Origin: Paramacrobiotus metropolitanus
Taxonomy: Eukaryota; Tardigrada; Eutardigrada; Parachela; Macrobiotidae
Direction of reading: 5' to 3'
Assembly (NCBI RefSeq): GCF_019649055.1
Contig: NW_026570223.1
Location: 2,108,001-2,172,000, forward strand
Length of the DNA: 64,000 nt
Position 1 is the stretch's first letter, and every line of letters begins with the position of its first letter. The translations under genes were made by a program, and so were the position numbers. This document shows positions 24,448 to 36,363 of the stretch, in pieces. The notes beneath the pieces were generated by a model. It was not told the DNA's origin. It worked only from the letters and a program-made list of their open reading frames with translations, and ran no database searches.

Positions 24448-27400
24448 TTATGCTTTCTCTTTGTCTCCAGACACATAATTATTTGATGCAGTGGTGGTCG
24501 TAGTTTCTTGATGTGTTCCCGCTTCCTGTAAATCAGTATGCAACTTACACTGGTTCACTATCTTTTGGCTGTTTGACACAACTCATGCTAACAAGTTAGC
24601 GCAGTAAATAGCTAAGTATTTGTACACGTATGCATCTTACGAAAATATCTACCGAGTAGATGCAATAGAAAATTTGTTGTTTATAAATATTTTTGTTGTT
24701 GGCAGCGCTGTAGTTCAGAGTATGTGTAGAGCGACACAAGCAAGATTACTGTCGCTGTCAGGTTTGTCAAACTTGTACCCTGAATATACTTGGGCTGTAT
24801 GTCACTGTGAGTCTGTGATCCTGCGGTACGTATTACATTTTGCTAGCATTTCTTACGGTATTATAATTTTTTCCGCTATCCTTGTAGCTGTCAACATTGG
24901 TCTCGGTGCGCGTGGCGTTCTGTGAAGTGGGATTTGGCACATTCTCAGTGCGAGCATGTTGATCCGCACTGCGACTTCCGGCAACCTTGCTGGCGTCATC
25001 AACTACCCGGGCATGTTCAGCTGAACGTGCGTGAGCATCTACAGCATGTTTCTCCTAATGATGAACAAAAAAATCCTGTTTACACATAAAAAAGTTTATT
25101 CGAAGCCATAAGCACAATAATGTACTGCTACATCATAAAAGTTTATTTATTATTGAAGTTCCTATTAAACATATGGTACGATCGCGAGAAGGCGTTGTTA
25201 CAACACAGGCATATGGTTTTGCGATGGTAAATCGCTGATCGCCAAAGAACTGACGGCGGGTTCTCTTACATTGTAAGTCGGTTGACCTTCGCGGTAATTG
25301 GCGCGTACATCCGAGTAGGCCTCCCGCCCACCGGGTGATGTTGCCCGACCCTCGCTTCGATGCTCCAGATTAGTGGCCGGCAGCGTTCGTGTTTCTACCT
25401 CGGTATGACCTTTAGCCGCTTCCGCTGTTCGATCATAACCCTGTAGTGAACAACTCGTTTTTACTAATTCTCTTTGTTTCAGGTTGTGGTTGAGGCGTAC
25501 GGTCTTATCCCGTGCGTCCGCTTCGATGCGGTGCTGATTGCTATCGGTACGGACATTCGCAATGTTTGGCCGTTCCACATGGCGTTCGTCCCGTTCGGTG
25601 TGCGTTCGGCCCTGAAATATGAAACTGTCCAATGCATACAAGTGCTATAAACTATTATTTATTTAGAAATAGATTTTCTGACTAACATAATCGGTCCTGG
25701 CATGCGTATGTTGAGCATCGGCGTTTTTATTGTATGCCGGTTCCCGCGCCCGGTCTTTGTTGGACAAATCGGCTGGTTGACCCGAAATATTGTCACGATG
25801 ATAGGATGCGGGAGCGTTACGATCCGCCAGACGATCGGCAGATGGAACACGCTGAGCGTTCTAACAATCATAATGCCCTTGAAATTTTTATGATAATTTT
25901 GAATAATATATTGTAACTAGTAACTCTGACTTTACTATGTAGGCCACTGCTAGAATTACGCGACTATTAAGAATACACCGGTGAGTATACCGTGTGATGC
26001 TCCGCGGTCACCGTCTCGTTGCGAACTGGACTAGTGGCGTAATCTTTGGTTCGCGTTTGCTCGGCCCGAGCGGCATCAGTCACATTAGCAGCTCGGTTGG
26101 ACGTCAGATTCGTAGTGGTATTCAGTCCGGCTGGTGTCACCGGGCTTCGCACTTCCCGGTCATTGTGACGATCAATGTCTGTACGCAGTGTGGTTCCCTA
26201 AAAGAAACACTTATACAATATTCATTTTTATAATACAATTTGGCGCTATTGTTGACAAGTACTGCTTTGAGAAAATCTTATAGCCATCACAACAACAAAA
26301 TGCAAGCGCGGGCACACTACTTCACATGTACAGTTAAAATTTAAACATTAAAAAAACAACCAAAATCTCTGTCTCCCCGGGGGTTAAAAGGCAAAGTGTT
26401 TGAGAAAATTAATTATCTGTGAAATTATCGTTACATTACTGCAGTTAAGTGCACTGACCTTTACATCCCGGTTGGTATCATACTCACGCTGTTCTCGCCC
26501 CATATTTGCCGCCGTCTTGGCGGTATCCGCATTATTACGATGACCATCCTCGGGACGAAAACCGCTCCCGTCAGCACCGGTATAATGCGTTTCATTGGCC
26601 ACCCGCCGCAGGATACTGCTGTTGGTCTCCGGTGGTTGTCCGTAGTCATGCCGGGCTGCAGTGGCCGCCGCCGCGGCGTGTGCCGTATCCGGGGTATTGG
26701 TTGTGCGCGCCGCATCCGTGGTGTTGCTGATAATCAAGTCGTTATCATATTTCGGTGTGGCAGTGTCCTGCGGATTGGTACGCGGTGACTGGTTGTGCAG
26801 CCGGTAGTCATCCGTCAAATTTGCGGGTTTGGTTGCCGCAGCCGACTGGTCCCGGTTGCGGGTCGTATCGCTGGATGTATTGGAGCGATGAGCGGCGTCC
26901 TGTCGCTTACGTTCCTCTTCGGCATCATACTTCGGTACCTATAACAAATTAAATTAAAATATGCACAGCACCACTGGAAAACAGCATTACTTGTAAATAA
27001 GCGGGATTGGTGAAGAAGAGGCGAGCAATGCCCGTTGTACACTGTTATAGGTACTCGCCAGTTAGAGGTGCATGTGCACACGTACACTTTGCAGAAATGT
27101 TCTTGGTCACTCAAAATGTTGAAAAAAGTTTGGTTTTTAAAGGAGTAACTAATTTTTCTACAGCGTAATCCAGGTAACACTCAGCAGGTCAATTAGACTA
27201 ATCATACAGCATTTATACCCGTACATTGACACTGTGGTCACGATCGTAGGTTTCTGCATTCTTATAGCCGGCCACGTATCCATCGTTGCGCACTTGTTCC
27301 AGATCAGGTAAATTGTGCCGGCCATCCACCGCTTTCCCGTCCGCACTAAAGCGCTGCGTGCCGGTGTAACCGGCCGGATCCGTCAACCGATCCACCACAT

Positions 27401-28342
27401 CCGATTTCACCGGCTCCTGCAATTTTCCGAGTTCCGACATTTATAATTGTAAATTTGTAGCAATTACACAGAAGTACTTCTACTCATATTCGCCACAGAT
27501 GCGGAAACAAATTGCGTATCGGTATTGTTAGAGAGAACGAATACTCAGGAGTTGAGAATATTTGGTTTAACCACAACTCCAGAACTTTCAAAAACATTGT
27601 TCAAATCTTTCAATACCGTACCGTGACACTGTTTTTGCTGGGCGTGCGACGCTGGTGCAACTTGGCAACCATGTCTTTGAAGGCTGCGTCGGGATTCGAT
27701 GGGTTAGCGCTGTGTGCCAGGTCGGAAATGAAGTCCTTAAACTTATCGAATGGCATCGTTCTTTGTTCGTTACTAAAAGAGCGATAAAAATTAACTCACC
27801 GCATATTAAAATTACTGTTGCGCATTACAAGAAATTAACTAAATATATATTATTTTAAAACGCTTTGTTAATCAAACGCTATCGCGAACACTTGACCACG
27901 AAGTCTTCTCACTTACTGACTGTTATGAAATTTGCGACAGGTATTACGTGGTTTAGTAATGACCAAACGTATAAATTGTGAGTCCTTTCGCAACCCGGGA
28001 AAGCAATATATATAAATTTTTGTGGTTATCAGTTAGAAATTGATTTTATGGTGTGCGCAATAGTGAGCAATAGATTAAAGGTGGTATCAAAAATATAATG
28101 TGAATTTATATATATCGAATATAATAATATGGGTACCTGAGTATGCGTTTAAACGCAATCCCCGTATCGGTAGCCGACAGTCGATCACCCAAAACCCCGG
28201 CTTCCGACAGCCATTTATCCAGATTCTTCAATGTAATATTGTCACCATGGAAGGCGTCATCCCCGAAGCGGCCGTATTTTTCGTATTCGGACCTGATTTC
28301 GTTGACAACATTGCTATCGATACTTCCCCAGTTAATAGCCAT
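24448..28342 (-). CDS. TPPP/p25-alpha protein with a long disordered hydrophilic C-terminal extension (675 residues)
   Basis: Nine exons join in frame: 28137-28342, 27622-27772, 27225-27416, 26459-26938, 25991-26197, 25687-25860, 25270-25611, 24857-25054 and 24448-24525 (2,028 bases in all). Residues 1-119 form the p25-alpha EF-hand-like fold (starts MAINWGSIDSNVVNEI; MPFDKFKDFISDLAHS). Exon 3 is the hallmark C-terminal p25 segment: DRLTDPAGYTGTQRF then DGYVAGYKNAETYDRDH, matching vertebrate TPPP (LTDTTKFTGSHKERF, SGYVSGYKHAGTYD). TPPPs bind tubulin and bundle microtubules and are normally about 170-220 residues. Here about 490 more residues follow, rich in Asn, Thr, Asp, Arg, Ala and His, with no hydrophobic core, ending NYVSGDKEKA. 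All introns from exon 3 onward are phase 0. The extension resembles hydrophilin or LEA-like disordered sequence in composition only. An upstream Met at 28378 is possible. Confidence 0.85.
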
Positions 28343-28953
28343 CTTTTTCACAAAAAGATTGATATCACGAATCGTCAAAAAAATTCACAGGTTAGGTAAG
28401 AATGGACGCAAAACCAGAATACCAATCACCACACTCAAATAATGCACGATGTCCCACTGACGACTATGAACGCGAGCCTTGCATTTGCGTTGCTTAGGCA
28501 CATCGGTCAGATAAACAACAAAATCAATAATGATATAATTACGTACCGCATTATTTAGCATGAATACAACAGGTAGGGAGTAACCTTTAATGCCAAATCA
28601 TGGAAATTTCCATTACAAACCCACTGCTGTTATTGCAGCACAAGAAAAAGATGATAACAACAACGACATCTACAGAGTACTGTACAACGCACTTAAAAAG
28701 GGCAGTTGCGTACAAACAAATCACGCTCCGTGTTCTAAAGGTGTACAAGCTCACAAATATCTGCAGCAAACTGCTCCCTTTCCCAATGCATAAAATTTTT
28801 AAAAAAAATGCTATCAATAATCACAATCATTTCGCCCACAAAACAATTGCTCGGGTATGAAAAAAATGAGATCGGAACATGAGTTGATAACACAGCGTAA
28901 TTGTTGGCGATTTTAAAGTGCGCACTTCTGTAAATTCTCCTCCCAACGGCATT
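28343..28953. other. Intergenic; small plus-strand open frame of unknown status
   Basis: Promoter region of the TPPP-like gene. The frame at 28590-28793 (+) starts MPNHGNFHYKPTAVIAAQE and looks weakly protein-like, but it overlaps no domain and has no flanking splice evidence. A minus-strand hydrophobic stretch at about 28400-28500 (HYLSVVIGILVLRPF) may be a stray exon. Neither is called. Confidence 0.3.
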
Positions 28954-31076
28954 CTAAAGCGCCAATTTTTTTACACAATTTAGCTTTGATTTTTCCTGTA
29001 AGATTTCAGCCGGATTAACACTGCTGTCAGTTGCCTGTTCTGCCACCTGCAGGGACTTGGCCGCTTGTCGTTTGGCCAGTTGGGTTTGGAAAAAGGTCGC
29101 CTTCTTGATCTCCGTCTGCACTTTATTTAACCTACAAATCACAACCTTTGCAAATTAAACACATTACTGCACCAACAATATAAAATCGAACGGTTTACAA
29201 TCCAAGCTGTACGAGCTGCTGCTGTCGTACGCTGTTTTGCAGATTCAGAAATAAACTGTAGCAAATTGCAATAAATTTGGGCATTTAAACGCTTTAATTA
29301 TAATAGTCCGAACTGCTGTTTTGCTTCTGATAACACCGATTTAAAACCGAACACTAACTTACACCGCAGTTTTTTCAGCAGTGTTCGATTTAGTTGGGAT
29401 CTGTGGTGGCGGTGTCGGGAGCAGAGGTTGTTTTTCTGAAACAACAAAGTTCAATAACAACACCCATTTTAATTAATACTGTGTCCGTAAGATCAATAAG
29501 ATAAAGTATAATAATTATATAGATACGTAAGTAAAAATAAGTACTGTACTCGTATCTCTTTATATGGAACTGTTACTTACTGGATGGCACGCTGTCAACC
29601 GCTTTTTCCTTTGTACCTTCGGTAGACGATGATGCCGGTATTTTTTTCTTGTTGGCAACTGACCGTGTATTTACAGACTTCTTGGCGCGACTCGATCTTG
29701 TATTAATAACTGCTGGAATTTCTTCCGCCACTTCAGCTTCATCTGCTGATGTAATGGGTGAGGCTGACAACACTCTCTTCCGATTGACCGTTTTGGTCAT
29801 GGCCACAACGTCCGGTGTGCTGGTTCGCAGCGGCTGCGCCCTAACGCAAAGTACAAGCACCATGTATACTGTGCTGCATGTAGAAATAAAGCTAATTGTA
29901 TTGTATCATATGTATGACCTTAATAATTACTTTAAAAATGACCGATCAGTCTACTGCACTGCTAAAGAGCAGTTACGAAATAATTCGCTTTTAAGAAACT
30001 TATTTTGATATCTCACCCTTCAGTTTCGTTTGCAGCGCCAGGTGCTTCATCTCGATCTTCCTCCAGCAAATCGATTTGTTTAGCGGCAGTGACAGCGCCA
30101 CCGGCCACGGACGCCGTTTTCTTTGCACCTGCCGGTATTCTGCAAAGAAAAACACTCTACAGATACCAAGAAAAGGTCACAGCGCTAGCACTATCTGACT
30201 AGCGAGTGCCTGAGGTTTTGTCTGCTCTTGAATAAACTAAGCTTTACCACAATATAAAAACGACTGAAAAACACGTCATTCAGAAAGCAATCTCTTCATT
30301 GTTTGTTTGTTACCAAAACAATATTTTGCAAAGGATCTGCAGAAATGAGTAAAGAATGTGAATAAAACAAATCATACATACATACTTTTTCTTGCGACCT
30401 CCCTTGGTTTTCGTTTTGTTTTGAGCACTCTCAGGCTGTGTAGCTTTCGCCGTCTTATGATCTTCGCCATGCTCGAGGAAATGTTCGCGATGGATTATCC
30501 GGTTGCAAAGGTCACACGTGATCATGGCTCGGGCTCGGCGAGTCTGCTCGTCTTCTTCACTCTCCGAGGCAAGTTTTTCCGCGCTTTTACGAAGTCTCTT
30601 ACCACGACCATTCTGCGAACCGTTTCTTTTCCTAGTACTGAGCTTACTCTGGCTGCTGCGCTCTTCACTCTCGAATGAATTAATGATCTCCTTCCGACCA
30701 TTAAACTGGACGTGGCTGTTCTTTTTTTCACCATTTTCAACTTGTATGGGAACTTTCTCGGATTCTTCAGCATAATCATTCGATTGTATATCGTTGCTTG
30801 AGGCACCGTTTGTTTTTCCGTCGGCATTGGCATTACCAATTTGGGTTTCTGATTCGTCATTCTGGACGATACTGGGTGCAATCTCGGGACTTGGGCAAAA
30901 CCGCTTTCGTGGCAGTCGTCGGTGATCTCTTCTGCAGCTCTGTTTTCTTTGACTTCCTTACCAAATTGGCAAACTTTTAGATGACGATAAAGGTCTGTAC
31001 TTTTCCGGAACTGCTTGGTGCATCCGGCATTTTCGCAGCGAACCTTGTAATCTTTTTTCGTTACCGCAAACCAGCG
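28954..31076 (-). CDS. Zinc-finger nuclear protein, 3' exons (may be one gene with the winged-helix exons upstream)
   Basis: The exon from 31076 encodes WFAVTKKDYKVRCENAGC then a C2H2-type finger ending HLKVC. A strong donor follows (TTTG/GTAAGG), with a roughly 46-base intron, then a basic exon (RRLPRKRFCPSPEIAPS), an acidic/basic low-complexity run (KRNGSQNGRGKRLRKSAEK) and a second finger-like motif, CDLCNRIIHREHFLEHGEDH (about 30450). Later exons at 30012-30140, 29578-29850 (NTRSSRAKKSVNTRSV), 29360-29422 and 28954-29133 are charged and disordered, ending VKKLAL with TAG at 28954. Repeated Ser/Lys/Arg patches suggest a nuclear, DNA- or chromatin-associated protein. Family not recognised. 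The first exon here lacks its own Met, so an upstream exon is required. Confidence 0.6.
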
Positions 31077-31316
31077 CTAAAATGCAGAAACATATCTTAC
31101 AGATAGAAGTATTGAAAAGACATACAATACATATACAATACACGATATTGTTGGACTTGTAAACAATACTGCATATGGGTAAACGTGTATTGCACTGAAT
31201 ATACCGGTAGATACAAGATATTAGTATTGATGGAATTTCGATATACGAGTACAATAATATTTGTCATACAATATACATCAATATTTGTTATAAATCCTTT
31301 TCCCCTACAATTATTA

Positions 31317-33116
31317 TTATTTATGTGTTAAATTTTGTCGCAGTCCTTTTTTAAAACTATTTTTATAAATCCTTAAGTTGTCCCGCAAAGCCGAAAAATT
31401 TACCGCCTTGCGCTCCTGTAGAGTAAATGTTTCCTGTTCCGATAGCAGCAATCCATTATGGCATTGGTCAAAGTGATCCATTGTGGTCGAAGATTTATTA
31501 CACCGCAGGCAGCACAACGGCTCCGCAGGCGGATCGGGAGATTTCGCCGGCACTACGACACACTGCGGGGCTGACGTAACCGGTGCTGCAGCTTTATCAA
31601 TGATATCCAGAACTGCCCGTGGCTCCGAATTGGCTCTTCGCTCGAACGCCCGAAACAGCTTTTTATTCGACCCAATGGAAATACTGTCGTCGGAGCGTGA
31701 CGAGGACGAGGAAGAGTGCGAAGATGACCGGCTATCGTCACTGCTGTCCGATGTTGATGACATCGATGTATCCGAAACACACGCAGACCGACCATTCTCC
31801 TGAAAAAATTTTTTGATTACGGGAAATACTGTAACCAAGCCATTTTTGCAATAATTTTTCACACCAAAGACTGAAAAAACTCGGTAGGCAGAACTTCTGC
31901 AAATATAGATATTTTATTCATAACTGCGCATAATTCTGTCTCATACCATTGGCGGGGCCGGCACATCAACACTTTCGCTTTCCGGGTTTTAGGCTTAGCG
32001 GAAGGTGGTTCCGGGAGACGGTACCGTCGATTGCGCTTAATAATTTGTTGCAGCATAGCCAGTTTATTCAGAGCTGTTTCCATTCGGCGACGCAGATCGT
32101 CCGGTGGTATGGCTATTCTGTCCAGTTGAAACAAAAGGTCACGAACAAAACACAATAAAAAAAATAGCTCATCAAAAATAAACAAACAAAGCATCTTAAA
32201 GCAAAATAAATTGTATGCATACTAGTGTAACTGTGGCAGAAATGCAAAGAAAAGCCAAACTCATGCAACAACAATGACGTAACCATAATAGCCATACTTT
32301 CTGTGCATCAGTTCTATGCAATCAACATGGCGTATATATATCACTGCTGTGTTTGTTAATTAATTTTGGTAATTGGACCGTCACCCGCATTAACAATACT
32401 CTGCTTACTTCTGCAATAATATCGTACGTTATTTCAACTAACACATGTACAATACATATGTACGTGTAGACTCAGTGTAATTACCAAACCAGTACTAAAA
32501 CAAAGTACGAAACTGAAATAAAGTTAATTGTACGGTATCTTTATATCTATATATATATATGCTGTTAATCTGGATCATAAAAATTATGAAGATATAAAAA
32601 TTCGCGACAACTTTATAAAAATGTCGATGCGTTACAGTACATAAATGAGTAATCAGACGTAATTCACGTAATGCTCGTATCTTACATGTAAGTTTGCATA
32701 ATGAAGTTATGAATCTCGTCGAAGCTGACGCCAACATCATTGGATTCCTGTGACTGGATGAGCTCATTCACTGCGCACAACACCGCATTCTGAACATCGT
32801 CCGGCCTGGTGATGGTGAAGCGGCGCTGTTTTTTGTAGTCGGCGCAATCAAAAAGGATGTCCGAATAGAATTTGTTGGTGGTTGCCGTATGATCAGGCAG
32901 TCGATAAAGATGTCCAGCCGCCACGCAAATCTCCAGATTCTTTTCAAAGATGCCAGAATCATAATTAAAATCGGCATTGGCTTGCAGTTCTTGAATAACG
33001 CGGAAAATACTGGGGCTCTTCTCCTGTTTTTTAATAGTCGAAATGGCATCTTGAATGTACTCCAAATACCACTGGTCAACTTGTACATGAGGCTGGGCAC
33101 TGTCGTCGTTACCCAT
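31317..33116 (-). CDS. Winged-helix (SAMD1/KAT6 N-terminal-like) protein with Ser-rich and CxxC regions
   Basis: Exon 1 (32686-33116) starts MGNDDSAQPHVQVDQWYL and encodes a domain resembling the SAMD1/MOZ N-terminal winged helix, which binds unmethylated CpG DNA: WYLEYIQDAISTIKKQEKSP, then FEKNLEICVAAGHLYRL. A second related unit may start at ITRPDDVQNAVLCAVNELI. The donor CAT/GTAAGA joins in phase 2 to an acceptor at about 32125 (IPPDDLRRRMETALNKLAML), a helical basic region. A later exon (to 31317) is a long Ser/Asp-rich stretch, then CCLRCNKSSTTMDHFDQCH, a C2HC-like finger, then FTLQERKAVNFSALRDNL. The join into the last exon was not resolved. The zinc-finger exons at 28954-31076 are probably the same gene, because they lack a start and lie just downstream in the same orientation. 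Confidence 0.62.
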
Positions 33117-34011
33117 ATTAACCGCTAAAAACTAGCGCGGCAGAGCAATTTGTAAGAAATTACGAATTCGAAGGAAAGACAGTAATACCAATTATAAGAT
33201 CATCATCAACGTAGAGAACAGATACGAAGTATCGAAAGATTCCACAGTGTAAGAGCTTTCACGTAGGCTGTATATTACAGCAGCATTAAATTAAAATCAA
33301 CTATTTCGCTTAAAAACATAGATTTACGATTTCTCTCGACATGTATAAAAGTTTTCGACATGTGATTGATGTGAAACGGTGCCGTACGCACACGTACTAC
33401 AGGCAACATAAGAAAACGACACTGATGGTCAGAAAGGTACAGTATCTGTTTCTCTGAATCGACATCCTGTTTTACGAATTCTATCTCTGTTTAGTACGGC
33501 ATTAAATCTCGTTGCACACATTCACCAATCTTCCTTTATCGGCTGATTGTACGTTGTTTGTTAAACGCGGAGTCAGAAATTTTCTAAACAATAAAAGTAA
33601 CACTGCAGCTGTAGAGATCGCGGACGTCTAATGAAAAATGTCCGGCTTTGTCATTACTCATACTACGGGAATGTGCATCTTTACAGTCTACAGTTCTTTA
33701 CAGCTGACAACCGCTATATATAATTCATCTCAGAATGCCATGCTTTAATTTATTAAAGAAAGCCACTGAACTTGAAGCAAATAGTATAATACTGTAAAAG
33801 GGGCCAACGGCATCTCACGGCAGCTTCCATTAATCTAAAACATTTAAAACTCTGGGACTGCCGAGCAGACAAGGTAATATAGCAATAATAATATATGTAA
33901 CCCTTGAAAGATTGCGTATCACAAAGATTCAAAACTTTATAATATATTGTACAAACTTGGGGTAAGAATAACTGACTCTCACCAAAAAAAGATCACTGAA
34001 AAGATGGATTC
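33117..34011. other. Intergenic, no gene seen
   Basis: Upstream region of the winged-helix gene and 3' flank of the MATH-BTB gene. No domain-bearing frame or repeat. Confidence 0.45.
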
Positions 34012-35989
34012 TCATTCATCCCACTCCTCCTTGATTTTGTCACTTTTCCCCGGCTTGGCATGTTGAACCGAGCAATGACGCACAATCTTTTTCACCAGCG
34101 CCGTACTGACCACTTTCTCTCTGTCACCCCCTTCCAAGACAAACTCCTCTCCTTTCGTAATAAATTCCATGCAGGCCTTTTCCAAGGTCTCCAGTTCATA
34201 CTCCTCTGCAAGCACCAGCAAACGTGCAGCACTTTTCGAATTGACCGCGTTCACCAAATGCCCCTCGCAGATATCCTTCAAATCATCAATCTCATAGTTG
34301 GCTGCCGCCACCAACAACGGCTCAGCGACCGGCTCCACCCGCTCGACACCAGAGTAATAAATGAACTCCAGCAAAATGTCCAAAACCTCCCCGTTCAAAT
34401 CAGCCATCTCGCGGGTGGCGGATGCATCGGCTTCCTCCTCGTCGAAGATCAGCGCGAACATGGGTGAATGGGCGCTCAGAATGCCGCGGTGGACGGGAAT
34501 CGCCTGACCATCGTTGGACAACAGGGTGAAATCGGCGAATTCCCGGGAGTGATACAGGTCACGGTAGCGTAGCAGCGCGGCTTCGTGCAGCGGATGCGGA
34601 ACCATACTGCCGGGCAGATCTTTGGAAATAGTGCGAGACGGTCGTTCGATCAGGAAACGGATCTGGCAGCGAAGGATGAGGGTGCCGTTGACCAGAAGAC
34701 AATGACGAGCGGCCCCGAAGAGACGAGTGTGCGGTATACCGCTGCCTTCGAAACCCCAGGTGGCACTGTTGGCAGCGAACGTGCGTCCCAGCCGCTCTTC
34801 TCCCACGGTGTAGGCACATTCCCCGGCTTTGTTCAGAACCCTTCAAAGGCAAGCAAACTAAAGCTTTAAACAGACTCGCAATAATGAAGGGTAACTGCTT
34901 CATTACCATCCTTTCATGGAACCGGACCAGGTACGTATACGCTAAAAGGTCAAGGCAGCTAGTTAATTTTGATAAATTTCCTTATTATACAAAACTGTAT
35001 AGTCGGAAATCCAGTTTAATCGTAGTGCATATGAATACTGTTGTCTCCTTCATATGCACTACGGTTTAATACTTGCACTTATGAGTTGCCAAAAGCGAAC
35101 TTCAAAACAGTCTTTCCATTAAAACGAACCTACCTTGTTATGATTAGCCTTTCCATAATGCATATACGTATATAACTAATTCACTTTTCGAGCAATGGTC
35201 AGAAAATATCTCTAAAAAAATTTAAAGATCCAACGTAACAGCCAACCAAATTAAACACTATTAATATACTGCCTCAAAGTACTTACTACTGCTTAATTTA
35301 AAAGGCGAGAAGTTCAGAACGGCTCCGGCTTCATATCATCTGACTTATAGCACATACTAAAAATCTGTTTACAAAAAAATGAATTTGCAAGGAAACGTAG
35401 TTACGGTATAAGTATTAAAATAAACGCAGAATGTTAAAATGCACAAACTAAAATGTAAATAAGAGTCGAATGTGAAAAAGAATCTTTTTCAATCAAAAGA
35501 ATCTGATGACATTACAGTAATTGTGTCTTGCAACCAGCAGGCACAATATTACAACATTGTATCGTACTACTCGAGAAAACAATAATAATAATAAGAAAAT
35601 TATAAAAGCACATTTTTATCCAGATAACTTGATAAACGCAATCCTTACATTATCGTTATTTCAGCTGGAAATTCGTCGTCACCGCTGTAGTCGTCATTAG
35701 GATTAGGGGAATTCAAAAGGGATACGTAAACGGCAGCACGATGTGATTGTAAACCGTCTTGCACCGGTGTCGTCGATTTCCTCGCGCTAGTGCTGCTCTT
35801 TCGGCCAGTCGTCTTCCCTTCGCAATTCTCACTGACAATGTGGCACGGCTTGACCATCAGAATCCAGCGAGCATCATGTCCATGCAGTCCCAATTCTGCC
35901 ATGGAAATACCACGGGATGATAAGAAAGTCGTTTTACTACGCAGAAAGGGAAAGTTGTCGATGCTCCAGTCTAGACAAACATTCACCAC
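34012..35989 (-). CDS. MATH-BTB protein (SPOP/TDPOZ-like), 389 residues
   Basis: Probable substrate adaptor for CUL3 ubiquitin ligases. Exon 1 is 35649-35989 and exon 2 is 34012-34840; the join AT/G is in phase and the total is 1,170 bases. Residues about 1-180 are a MATH domain: DWSIDNFPFLRSKTTFLSS, ARWILMVKP, AAVYVSLLNS, then VLNKAGECAYTVGEERLG, TWGFEGSGIPH and YLVNGTLILRCQI-type strands. The BTB/POZ domain follows: FADFTLLSNDGQAIPVHRGI, LSAHSPMFALIF, LLEFIYYSGVERVE, then the 3-box/BACK-like helices VLAEEYELETLEKACMEFI. It ends EEWDE at TGA 34012. Compared with SPOP the MATH domain has an insert of about 20 residues rich in Ser, Thr and Lys (KTTGRKSSTSARKSTT). The start at 35989 is the only in-frame Met directly before the MATH core; an upstream exon is possible. 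Confidence 0.9.
35021..35063. repeat. Perfect 15-bp hairpin in the MATH-BTB intron
   Basis: CGTAGTGCATATGAA at 35021-35035 is exactly complementary to TTCATATGCACTACG at 35049-35063, with a 13-base loop; the flanks TTTAAT/GTTTAAT are also similar. It could be a tiny MITE relic or a structured intronic RNA. Confidence 0.7.
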
Positions 35990-36292
35990 GCTGCTGTCGG
36001 ATTTGTCGTGGCACTTCGCAGAAAAACCTGGTGTTCTCCTCGACGCTCCATTTAGGATTAATTACTCTTCGGCTGGATCAATCTAACCATAAGATATATT
36101 TAAAACGCAGGGCATGACCGCAGGGCATACACACTTGAATAATTAAATTTTGTAAAGGGCGATTTAATTCATTGCAAAAGTTCCAAGATTTCCGCAATAA
36201 AGCGGCTAATTATAACCAGGCATAGGAATAAGGATGCCAGTCTAATCACCGTGAGTGAAAAGACCGAAAGCCGAAGGAAGTGAGTTGAGGAT

Positions 36293-36363
36293 ATGAGTCA
36301 CTGACCAATGGACTGCCAGTCTGCTCGTCTTTGGCCCAGCGCCAGAATTCCCCAGTGACTCAT
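36293..36363. promoter_or_regulatory. Paired AP-1-like sites in inverted arrangement upstream of the MATH-BTB gene
   Basis: ATGAGTCACTG (36293-36303) and its exact reverse complement CAGTGACTCAT (36353-36363) each contain the consensus TGASTCA bZIP site. They lie about 300-370 bases upstream of the MATH-BTB start codon. The role is inferred from position and motif only. Confidence 0.4.

Noticed and set aside
24805-24830. GTGAGTCTGTGATCCTGCGG resembling the MULE terminus
   Set aside because: It lacks the CTCTGATC segment and any subterminal similarity, and it lies at the edge of a TPPP-tail exon; chance match.
28400-28500. Hydrophobic minus-strand segment HYLSVVIGILVLRPF as a membrane exon
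   Set aside because: No partner exons with compatible phase; left uncalled.
34060-34467. 135-codon plus-strand open frame
   Set aside because: Antisense shadow of the BTB exon; composition follows the real gene's codons.
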